Assembly: GCA_009783975.1 (NCBI GenBank)
Contig: WRCL01000112.1
Location: forward strand, 1-6,516
Source of the DNA: Micrococcales bacterium
GTDB lineage: Bacteria > Actinomycetota > Actinomycetes > Actinomycetales > Cellulomonadaceae
DNA: 6,516 bases
Direction of reading: 5' to 3'
Positions 1 through 4,659 of this stretch are shown in pieces. Made by a program: the position numbers and the translations under genes. The notes beneath the pieces are model-generated. The model did not search any database and had not been told where the DNA came from. It saw only the letters and a list, made by a program, of their open reading frames with translations. Positions within the stretch are counted from its first letter, which is position 1. Each line of letters begins with the position of its first letter.

Positions 1-500
1 CGACGAACACCGACGAGGGCCTGCGCGCCGCGATCCACCTGCGTGCGGTGCACCATCACCTGCCGGTGCTCGTGCTCTCGCAGTACGTCGAGCAGCGGTA
101 CGCCCGCGAGCTGTTCACCAACGACCCGCGCGGTCTGGGCTACGTGCTGAAAGACCGGGTCGCGGACGTCGAAGAGTTCCTCGACGCTGTGGCGCGTGTC
201 GCCGCCGGTGGGACGGTCATCGACCCTGAGGTCGTCGCGCAGGTCCTGGCCCGGTCGACGGTCGCCAGCACCGAACGCCTGACCGCCCGTGAGCGCGAGG
301 TCCTCGGTCTGATGGCCGAGGGGCGGTCGAACACCGCCATCGCCGACCGTCTCGTCGTCGGCCTGCCCGCAGTGGAAAAGCACGTCACCTCGATCCTCGC
401 CAAGCTTGACCTTCCCCCCGACGCCGACGACCACCGCCGCGTCCTGGCGGTGCTGCGCTGGCTGGAGCAGACCAACGACCCGAACGGAGCCCACCGATGA
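1..500 (+). CDS. Response regulator, NarL/LuxR family (5' end outside window)
   Basis: This is the C-terminal part (165 residues, reading from base 3) of a two-component response regulator, a cytoplasmic DNA-binding protein controlled by phosphorylation. The receiver remainder shows the beta-4 motif VLVLSQY, with the conserved Ser/Thr at bases 78-80, and the beta-5 motif GYVLKDRV, with the conserved Lys at 150-152. The phosphoacceptor Asp should lie just upstream of base 1. After a linker comes a GerE/LuxR helix-turn-helix at bases 279-410, beginning LTAREREVL and including NTAIADRL and VEKHVTSILAKL. The opening residues TNTDEGLRAA fit the segment that follows the Asp in LiaR/DesR-like regulators. 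A GTG at 48 is internal and would cut the receiver in half, so it is not the start. The stop overlaps the next start by ATGA, implying a shared transcript. The family call is firm; the target genes are unknown, though an envelope-stress role is inferred from the neighbour. Confidence 0.93.
   Translation, partial: TNTDEGLRAAIHLRAVHHHLPVLVLSQYVEQRYARELFTNDPRGLGYVLKDRVADVEEFLDAVARVAAGGTVIDPEVVAQVLARSTVASTERLTAREREVLGLMAEGRSNTAIADRLVVGLPAVEKHVTSILAKLDLPPDADDHRRVLAVLRWLEQTNDPNGAHR
486..489 (+). promoter_or_regulatory. Ribosome-binding site for the Toast_rack-PASTA gene
   Basis: GGAG lies 7 bases before the ATG at 497, inside the end of the regulator gene. It supports that start and independent or coupled initiation at the ATGA overlap. 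Confidence 0.6.
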
Positions 501-2029
501 GCACCCCGACTGCGCCCGGCACCGAACCTGACAGCGCCCCTGTGGCTCCAGCGACCGGCGACGGACCCGACCCAGCTCAGGCTCCCGCCTCCGGCACGGC
601 TACAGGTGGCGCGGACCAAGGTCGGGCAACCCAGCACCCCGACGGTCCCGAGCCTGCGCCAGGACCTGGCGCCGAACCAGGCACGGGCGGCGCGTCGGCC
701 ACCGGCGAGCCGGTCGGCGCAGTCCCCCGAGGCGCGCGGTTCGGTCCTGCTGGCGTCGTGCTCACGGTGGTCGGGTTGTTGATCGCGCTGCCCCTGGTGC
801 TGTCGGGTGCCTGGCAGCTCGTCGTGTACTCGGTCGCGCGCTGGCACACGACGGCCTACACCGAGACGGTTGCGTCCACCGTGCTGCTCGTCGCTGACGG
901 GAAGGTCGAGGTGAGTGTCGACCCGGACGCGACGCAGGTCGTGGTCAAGGCCAAGGCGTGGTACGCGTGGGGGTGGCAGGCCCCGACCTACGCCTCGGCC
1001 ACCCGCGGCGACGAGCTCGAGATCCGCCACAAGTGCGACAGCTTCCCGATCGGCCCGTCGTGCGAGGCCGGGCTGGTCGTCGTGCTGCCACCGGACACAC
1101 AGCTGGTCGTGCTCACCACCTACGGGCGTGTGACTGCCTCAGACCTCGTCGGACCGGTGAACGTCTCGAGCGGCGATGGGCGTGTCCAGCTTGAGCACAT
1201 CACTGGTGACGTCATCGCGCACTCGGGGAACGGCCGTATCGAGATCAGCGACATCGCCGGGTCGGTCGATGCCCACAGCTCTGACGGCGCGGTCGTCGTC
1301 GACAGCGTGCGTGGCGATGTCAACGCCCGGTCGGGTAACGGCCGCCTGGAGATCAGCGACGTGCGCGGGTCGGTCGGCGCACGTAGCGGTGACGGGGCGG
1401 TGGTCGTCCGCGGCGTGGGTGGTGACGTGCTCGACGCGCGGTCGGGCAACGGCAGCGTCGAGGTCAGCGACGTCACCGGCTCGGTTGTCGCGAGCAGCGC
1501 TGACGGCCATGTCTTCGTGCACGGCGCCGGTGGGGACGTCGAGGCACAGTCGGGCAACGGCCGCGTCGAGGTGATCGGGGCTGGCGGTTCGGTGTCGGCG
1601 ACGAGCTCGGACGGGTCGGTGCTCGTCGAGGAGGTCGCTGGCAACGTCATGGCACGTTCAGGCAACGGCCGGGTCACTGTGTACGGCCCTGGTGTGCCAG
1701 TCTCGTTGTCGATCTCCTCGGGCAACGGCGGGCAGAGGATCGAAGCCGCGACCGAACCCTTCGCACAGATCCGCGTCACCATCCACTCCAACGACGGGTC
1801 GGTGGCGTACCTGCCGCCACGTGGTCTGCCGACGCTTGCGGTCGTCCCACAGGTCGTGGATTTGCTGCCGGCAGCTGCTGATGCTGCGCTCACCGCCGCG
1901 GGATTCTCGGTCGTCGTCGTGGAGGTACCTTACGTCTACGGTTCCTCTCGTGGCGTTGTGAGCAGCGACCCTGAGGCGGGCCACGTGGCTCTGCGCGGCA
2001 GTGTGGTGACCATCGTCGTGCCCGAGTGA
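497..2029 (+). CDS. Membrane-anchored DUF4097/Toast_rack-like beta-solenoid protein with C-terminal PASTA domain
   Basis: This 510-residue protein probably monitors the cell envelope. Residues 1-80 are disordered and Pro/Ala/Gly/Thr-rich. Residues 86-111 form one hydrophobic helix (VVLTVVGLLIALPLVL), which puts the rest outside the cell. Residues 120-215 begin a DUF4097-type fold, with a cysteine pair at C180 and C189 in the position where such proteins often carry a short Cys loop, probably a disulfide. Residues 219-399 are ten coils of 18 residues (one has 19), with alternating SGNG and SSDG turns. Residues 447-509 are a PASTA domain, starting VPQVVDLLPAAADAALTAAG and containing the DPEAG turn before a final beta strand. 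PASTA domains in PknB-type kinases and penicillin-binding proteins contact peptidoglycan; Toast_rack domains are known beside LiaRS/PspC systems. The ATGA overlap with the response regulator suggests co-regulation or feedback. The domain calls are good; the wall-binding role is inferred. Confidence 0.9.
   Translation: MSTPTAPGTEPDSAPVAPATGDGPDPAQAPASGTATGGADQGRATQHPDGPEPAPGPGAEPGTGGASATGEPVGAVPRGARFGPAGVVLTVVGLLIALPLVLSGAWQLVVYSVARWHTTAYTETVASTVLLVADGKVEVSVDPDATQVVVKAKAWYAWGWQAPTYASATRGDELEIRHKCDSFPIGPSCEAGLVVVLPPDTQLVVLTTYGRVTASDLVGPVNVSSGDGRVQLEHITGDVIAHSGNGRIEISDIAGSVDAHSSDGAVVVDSVRGDVNARSGNGRLEISDVRGSVGARSGDGAVVVRGVGGDVLDARSGNGSVEVSDVTGSVVASSADGHVFVHGAGGDVEAQSGNGRVEVIGAGGSVSATSSDGSVLVEEVAGNVMARSGNGRVTVYGPGVPVSLSISSGNGGQRIEAATEPFAQIRVTIHSNDGSVAYLPPRGLPTLAVVPQVVDLLPAAADAALTAAGFSVVVVEVPYVYGSSRGVVSSDPEAGHVALRGSVVTIVVPE
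1151..1693 (+). repeat. Ten coding tandem repeats of 54 bp in a 108-bp alternating pattern
   Basis: Residues 219-399 of the Toast_rack-PASTA protein are ten consecutive units with the pattern G-[DS]-V-x-A-x-S-x-[ND]-G-x-[VI]-x-[VI]. From the second unit on, units with GDV...SGNG (such as GDVNARSGNGRLEISDVR) alternate with units with GSV...S[SGA]DG (such as GSVDAHSSDGAVVVDSVR). The true period is therefore 36 residues or 108 bp. Unit 309-327 carries one extra residue (VLDARSGNG). This is protein-level solenoid repetition, not a DNA array such as CRISPR: the reading frame is kept throughout and codon choice varies. Confidence 0.92.
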
Positions 2030-2130
2030 GCACGGCCGTGGGATCGCGCCGGACAATCTCGCAGAGAATCTCGGTGTGGCATTTGTCGAACGGGTTGGTG
2101 GGCTGGGTGTGGTCGGGCAGGCCGACCGAA

Positions 2131-2158
2131 CCGGCCTGGGTGTCTTCGTCCAGGCCGG
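2131..2158 (+). terminator. 12-bp hairpin, candidate terminator (no U tract)
   Basis: CCGGCCTGG (2131-2139) pairs perfectly with CCAGGCCGG (2150-2158). Two G-U pairs and one G-C pair extend the stem to 12 pairs, closing a 4-base loop (2143-2146). It lies about 100 bases after the Toast_rack-PASTA stop. No T-run follows, so it would be an I-shaped, U-less terminator of the kind proposed for actinomycetes, or an RNA-stabilising structure. A competing 7-bp stem, CAGGCCG (2118-2124) with CGGCCTG (2132-2138), uses the same left arm. Confidence 0.45.
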
Positions 2159-2185
2159 CAGGTGCGCACACCCGCGCGCACCTGC
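2158..2185 (+). terminator. Second tandem hairpin, 10-bp perfect stem
   Basis: GCAGGTGCGC (2158-2167) pairs perfectly with GCGCACCTGC (2176-2185) around an 8-base loop. It abuts the previous hairpin, sharing base 2158. No T tract follows. As a back-to-back pair with its neighbour it may act as a double terminator or as paired RNA stems. Confidence 0.4.
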
Positions 2186-2217
2186 TGCGCGGCGTCGCCT
2201 GCGATGACCGTTATGGC

Positions 2218-2232
2218 ACATTTGTGAAATGT
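2218..2232. promoter_or_regulatory. Perfect 15-base dyad, possible operator
   Basis: ACATTT-GTG-AAATGT has two perfect 6-base arms, AT-rich in a GC-rich setting, which is typical of a binding site for a dimeric regulator. A related half, TGGCATTTGTCGAA, lies at 2077-2090, against TGGCACATTTGTGAA at 2214-2228. No regulator can be named. The distance to the next gene (about 360 bases) is long for a classical operator. Confidence 0.3.
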
Positions 2233-2251
2233 TCGGGAGCACAACGAAACA

Positions 2252-2275
2252 GCGGCGGCCGTCTTTGGCCGCCGC
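2252..2275 (+). terminator. GC-only 9-bp hairpin, candidate terminator
   Basis: GCGGCGGCC (2252-2260) pairs perfectly with GGCCGCCGC (2267-2275) around the loop GTCTTT. An alternative register pairs 2251-2259 with 2271-2279. The stem is very stable but is followed by CGCTCGCACC rather than a T-run. It is the third strong stem in a row after the Toast_rack-PASTA gene and could work on either strand. Confidence 0.5.
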
Positions 2276-2376
2276 CGCTCGCACCTCTGATCCACCGGGT
2301 ATCAAGCGTGCACTTCGACGACCGCTACGGGAACCAGCCCGCTCGGCCCGCCCAAAAGTGGGTCAGCCTGCGCGTG

Positions 2377-2390
2377 GGTTCCGGTGAACC
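2377..2390. promoter_or_regulatory. GGTTC-N4-GAACC dyad, possible operator
   Basis: Two perfect 5-base arms (2377-2381 and 2386-2390) lie directly before an AT-rich island at 2391-2413. The placement suggests an operator or -35-proximal site about 200 bases upstream of the ATPase gene. Short arms like these can arise by chance. Confidence 0.25.
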
Positions 2391-2413
2391 ATGAAGTTGT
2401 AAAGATATTTATA
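2391..2413. promoter_or_regulatory. AT-rich island, possible promoter core
   Basis: This 23-base segment is almost entirely A/T (GTTGTAAAGATATTTATA at its core) in DNA of about 70% G+C. It includes -10-like hexamers such as TATACC just after it (2410-2415), and GTAAAGATATTTATAC is itself partly palindromic. I cannot pair it with a good -35 box at standard spacing. It may be a promoter for the ATPase transcript or a binding site for an AT-preferring nucleoid protein. Confidence 0.3.
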
Positions 2414-2475
2414 CCCCATGGCACAGCTGTTGGGAAGGGCTGATGGGCCCTTGACGTCCTCGCGTGTGAACTTTG

Positions 2476-2508
2476 CTCATCTCGTGGGCATCGCATCCAC
2501 ATGATGAG
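2476..2508 (+). promoter_or_regulatory. Imperfect leader hairpin before the ATPase gene
   Basis: CTCATC (2476-2481) pairs with GATGAG (2503-2508) and GTGG (2484-2487) with CCAC (2497-2500), separated by a symmetric 2x2 internal loop and closed by a 9-base loop. If transcription starts near the AT island, this would lie in the 5' leader of the ATPase mRNA. Its function is unknown. Confidence 0.25.
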
Positions 2509-2595
2509 ATCGTCGAACCGTCCCCAGCCCACGCAGACGGCCTGTCTGCCCTGGACCCGCCCCACGCCGGCCCCCAGACCGGCAAGGCTGGACCT

Positions 2596-3339
2596 ATGCA
2601 GAACATGACATCTTCACCCCCGTCCGCGTGGTCCACCCAACCCGTCGCGCCACTGCGTCCAGGTCTGCTCCTGCTCGTCGTCGGCGCCCGCGGTGGAGCA
2701 GGTGCGACGACGCTCGCCGCGCTGCTCGCCGCTGCCCTCGCCAGCCGCACGGCCACAGCCCTGGTCGACCTTGCCGGTGGGCCCGGGCTCGACGTCGCGC
2801 TTGGGATCGAGACGCTGCCCGGGCCGCGTTGGCCAGACCTGGCTGGCGCCGGGGACGTTCCTGGCGACCAGGTTCTCGCCGCCTTGCCGAGGTGGGGCCA
2901 GGTGGCCGTCGTCTCAGCCGACCGCGCACGGCCGAGCCTTCCACCTCCTCGCGACGTCCTGGACCGGTTGCGCGAAGCCGCCGGCGTCGTCGTGCTCGAC
3001 GTGCCCACGTGCGACGTCCTCGCCGGACGGGCCCCGGTCGACCGCGCCGACCTCGTCGTCGTCGTGGCCGGTCGTGATGTGGCGTCCGTCGCTGGGGCTG
3101 TCGCGCTGCGCACCGCCCTGGGCCCGTTGGCGGCGCGTGCGGCGGTCGTCGCCAGTGACGCCCGGCGGGGCCCTCTCGGCCTTGCCGAGCTCGAGCAGGC
3201 GACCAGGCTGCCCCTGCTCGGGCGTGTCCCGTACGACCGCACCGTCGCACAGTCGGCCGAACGCGGCGTCGTGCGCGCCCGCAGGGCGACCACCCGCGTC
3301 CCTGACAGCCTCGCCGGGACCGTCTTGGGCCTGCGCTGA
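2596..3339 (+). CDS. CpaE/Ssd-like MinD/ParA-family P-loop protein, degenerate Walker A
   Basis: This 247-residue cytoplasmic protein belongs to the SIMIBI MinD/ParA group and resembles the actinobacterial CpaE homologues (Ssd, TadZ-like) used in septum or pilus positioning. After a hydrophobic beta strand (LLLLVVG, 24-30) comes the P-loop GARGGAGATT (30-39). The usual deviant-Walker lysine is Arg32 and the catalytic GK[ST] lysine is Ala37. The following ALVDLAGGPGLDVALG (55-70) and PGPRWPDLAGAG (76-87) match the family's switch and post-switch segments, and VVVLDVP (131-137) is the Walker B-like strand. PLLGRVPYDRTVAQS (206-220) is the usual C-terminal block. Family members normally carry about 100 further N-terminal residues, absent here. 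The ATG at 2596 has AAGG 8 bases upstream; a TTG at 2473 would add 41 low-complexity residues and is not favoured. No tad genes follow, so the partner is unknown. Confidence 0.85.
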   Translation: MQNMTSSPPSAWSTQPVAPLRPGLLLLVVGARGGAGATTLAALLAAALASRTATALVDLAGGPGLDVALGIETLPGPRWPDLAGAGDVPGDQVLAALPRWGQVAVVSADRARPSLPPPRDVLDRLREAAGVVVLDVPTCDVLAGRAPVDRADLVVVVAGRDVASVAGAVALRTALGPLAARAAVVASDARRGPLGLAELEQATRLPLLGRVPYDRTVAQSAERGVVRARRATTRVPDSLAGTVLGLR

Positions 3340-3414
3340 CCGCACAGCGGGTGCAGGTTCGGCTTCGTCGGGTGTTTCCGGGCATAAGTGGCACCGGGGG
3401 CCTGGCAAATCGGG

Positions 3415-3420
3415 CAAGAT
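3415..3420 (+). promoter_or_regulatory. Possible -10 box (CAAGAT) for the PTQVY-repeat gene
   Basis: CAAGAT lies in the 188-base gap before the gene starting at 3528, and similar hexamers sit before the next two genes. Another candidate, CATAAG (3383-3388), lies upstream. Neither has a convincing -35 box, so this is a weak call. Confidence 0.2.
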
Positions 3421-3515
3421 GGGCTCGGCTCGCCGCGAGTCCCTGCTCGTGGGGCGCGTCAGTGGCGACGGTGAATGCCAGGCCGGCCGGCCCAGGGGTG
3501 ACCGTGCCAGACGTC

Positions 3516-3523
3516 GGAAGGTG
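3516..3523 (+). promoter_or_regulatory. Strong ribosome-binding site
   Basis: GGAAGGTG ends 4 bases before the ATG at 3528 and matches the anti-Shine-Dalgarno sequence well. It fixes the start of the PTQVY-repeat gene. Confidence 0.65.
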
Positions 3524-3527
3524 AACG

Positions 3528-4586
3528 ATGAGCAACCAAGGTCCAGGCCAGCCCTACCCGCCGGGCGGGCCCTACCAACCCAACGCGCCCTATGGCCCTC
3601 AGCCCGACCCCACGCAGGTCTACCCACAGCAGCAAGGCGACCCGACGCAGGTGTACGGACAAGGTGGTCCGACGCAGGTGTACGGCGCGCAGCCCACGGC
3701 GCAGCAGGGTGCCCCGCCGCCGTACACCCCGCCTGGAGGACCTCCACCGTATGCGCCGCCCGCTGGCGCCCCGCAGCCGTACCCGGGGCCGAGCGGCCCG
3801 CAGGGCCAGTACCCGACCGGTCCGCAGGCACCGTACGGGCCTGACCCGACCATGGTCTACCCGCAGGCTCCGCAGTATGGTGCGGCGCCAGCGCCGTACC
3901 AGGACCCAGCGGGCGGGTACACAGGCCCGTACGGACCGTACGTGCCGCCGCCGAAAGGTCCGGCAGGCAAGATCGCCCTCATCGGCGGGGCTGTGGCCCT
4001 GGTGATCGTCCTCGTCGTCGTCGGTGTGCTCGTGTTCGCCAACGACGGTTCCTCCGACGCGTCGCCGCCGCCGACGACCACAACCACCTCCAGCCCCAGC
4101 CCCAGCCCCAGTCCCAGTCCCAGCCCGACCCCCAGCCCGACACCGACGGTCGACCTCAGCTTCGACGAAGCGCGCGCCCTGGCAGACATGGCGTTCCCAG
4201 GGATGGCGGACGCGTTCGACTGGTGCTTGGCGAAGAGCGACGCCCTCTTCTTCAAGGCCGACCTCCAGCTCTCTTGCACGTCGTACAACGATAATGCCTA
4301 TGTGAGGATCTACATGTGGAAGGGCGCTGGCTCGGGTTACAGCCAGGTGCGTGATGATATGGGGAGCCGCAACACCACCGAGCCGGCCTGGGAGCACGGA
4401 AAAGACTTCGTGCACGACGCACATGGGATCTACTACCAAATCGCCCGGTGCTACTCGGGTGTCCCGGTGTGCGTCGAGGTGATGGAAGACACCAAAGAAC
4501 AGTCCGAGGAGATCTTGACGCGCTTCGGATACGTCGACGCTGCCGGGATGGCGGCGCTCAAGGCCCGGCTCGCTGAGGTCTTGTGA
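3528..4586 (+). CDS. Single-pass membrane protein: PTQVY-repeat tail, SP-rich linker, four-Cys external domain
   Basis: This 352-residue protein is not one I recognise by family. Residues 1-147 are a disordered Pro/Gly/Tyr/Gln-rich tail with the motif PTQVY three times (Thr29, Thr40, Thr49) and PTMVY once (Thr108), plus many PPPY- and PYGP-like elements. Residues 149-171 form one membrane helix (IALIGGAVALVIVLVVVG). The positively charged PPKGPAGK just before it suggests the tail is cytoplasmic. Residues 173-208 are a Thr/Ser/Pro linker of the type that spans the wall. Residues 209-352 form a compact external domain with four cysteines (C233, C250, C308, C315), enough for two disulfides, starting LSFDEARALADMAFPGM. 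The layout resembles the tail-helix-linker-sensor plan of actinobacterial kinase-associated membrane proteins, but no kinase domain is present. The repeated Thr motif could be a phosphorylation or FHA-binding site, which is inference only. Confidence 0.88.
   Translation: MSNQGPGQPYPPGGPYQPNAPYGPQPDPTQVYPQQQGDPTQVYGQGGPTQVYGAQPTAQQGAPPPYTPPGGPPPYAPPAGAPQPYPGPSGPQGQYPTGPQAPYGPDPTMVYPQAPQYGAAPAPYQDPAGGYTGPYGPYVPPPKGPAGKIALIGGAVALVIVLVVVGVLVFANDGSSDASPPPTTTTTSSPSPSPSPSPSPTPSPTPTVDLSFDEARALADMAFPGMADAFDWCLAKSDALFFKADLQLSCTSYNDNAYVRIYMWKGAGSGYSQVRDDMGSRNTTEPAWEHGKDFVHDAHGIYYQIARCYSGVPVCVEVMEDTKEQSEEILTRFGYVDAAGMAALKARLAEVL
4092..4148 (+). repeat. Ser-Pro/Thr-Pro hexanucleotide repeat in linker
   Basis: A run of AGCCCC/AGTCCC-like hexamers encodes the SPSPSPSPSP and TPSPTPT linker (residues 189-207) of the PTQVY-repeat protein. 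Slippage by whole 6-bp units keeps the frame, so linker length may vary between strains. Confidence 0.8.
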
Positions 4587-4598
4587 CCATCAGGCCCC

Positions 4599-4627
4599 TG
4601 ACCACGATCCCCGGGGCGTGGCACGAT
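4599..4627 (+). promoter_or_regulatory. Candidate promoter CTGACC-N17-CACGAT
   Basis: A -35-like CTGACC (4599-4604) is separated by the ideal 17 bases from a -10-like CACGAT (4622-4627), about 33 bases before the GTG at 4660. Matches to TTGACA and TATAAT are 4/6 and 3/6. A small stem, CCACG (4603-4607) with CGTGG (4617-4621), overlaps it and might act as an operator or weak terminator. Confidence 0.35.
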
Positions 4628-4649
4628 GGTCCAGACACTACGAACGTTC

Positions 4650-4654
4650 GGGAG
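4650..4654 (+). promoter_or_regulatory. Ribosome-binding site deciding the GTG start at 4660
   Basis: GGGAG lies 5 bases before the GTG at 4660. An in-frame GTG at 4618 has no such site and overlaps the candidate promoter, so the shorter protein is preferred. Confidence 0.6.
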
Positions 4655-4659
4655 CTGAT

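Larger units (their letters stand above)
2030..2595. other. 566-base non-coding stretch rich in inverted repeats
   Basis: I see no convincing gene here. The 5' half holds a direct repeat of AATCTCG (2055-2061 and 2067-2073), three strong hairpins between 2131 and 2275 and a 15-base dyad. The 3' half holds a GGTTC/GAACC dyad, an AT-rich island and an imperfect hairpin, then leads into the ATPase start at 2596. A + strand open frame at 2026-2394 (122 codons, GTG start overlapping the previous stop) has only about 75% G/C at third positions by my count, clearly below its neighbours, and many codons rare in such genomes (AGA, AAA, TTT, GTA). I regard it as probably not translated. The region most likely combines transcription termination for the upstream unit with the control region of the downstream gene. 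Confidence 0.6.

Noticed and set aside
140..1030. Long open frame on the - strand
   Set aside because: It lies opposite the response regulator and the Toast_rack-PASTA gene, both with recognisable domains, and is Arg/Gly-rich low-complexity sequence typical of antisense frames in GC-rich DNA.
1151..1693. Regular spacing of similar units, at first sight CRISPR-like
   Set aside because: Units are contiguous 54-bp codon-aligned repeats without spacers, inside a domain-bearing reading frame.
1120..1893. Long - strand open frame opposite the solenoid repeats
   Set aside because: Its own repetitiveness simply mirrors the 54-bp coding repeats on the + strand; no domain is recognisable.
2419..2505. 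28-codon ATG frame after the AT-rich island, a possible leader peptide
   Set aside because: No ribosome-binding site, no run of regulatory codons and no recognisable composition; it is short enough to be chance.
2473..2595. TTG start that would extend the ATPase by 41 residues
   Set aside because: No good ribosome-binding site, the added residues do not look like the family's N-terminal domain, and the ATG at 2596 has AAGG at suitable spacing.
2030..2595. tRNA, known riboswitch or insertion-sequence remnant in the large gap
   Set aside because: I found no cloverleaf, no T-loop GTTCRANNC context, no transposase-like frame and no matching terminal inverted repeats flanked by target duplications.
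2409..3831. Several overlapping - strand open frames opposite the ATPase and PTQVY genes
   Set aside because: All are Arg/Pro/Ala-rich shadows without ribosome-binding sites or recognisable motifs, while the + strand carries clear P-loop and membrane features.
3459..4439. - strand open frame opposite the PTQVY gene
   Set aside because: Arg-rich composition with no motif; the + strand gene has a strong ribosome-binding site, a membrane helix and a cysteine-bearing domain.
4618..4659. Upstream GTG extension of the seven-helix protein
   Set aside because: It overlaps the candidate promoter and lacks a ribosome-binding site; the GTG at 4660 is preceded by GGGAG.
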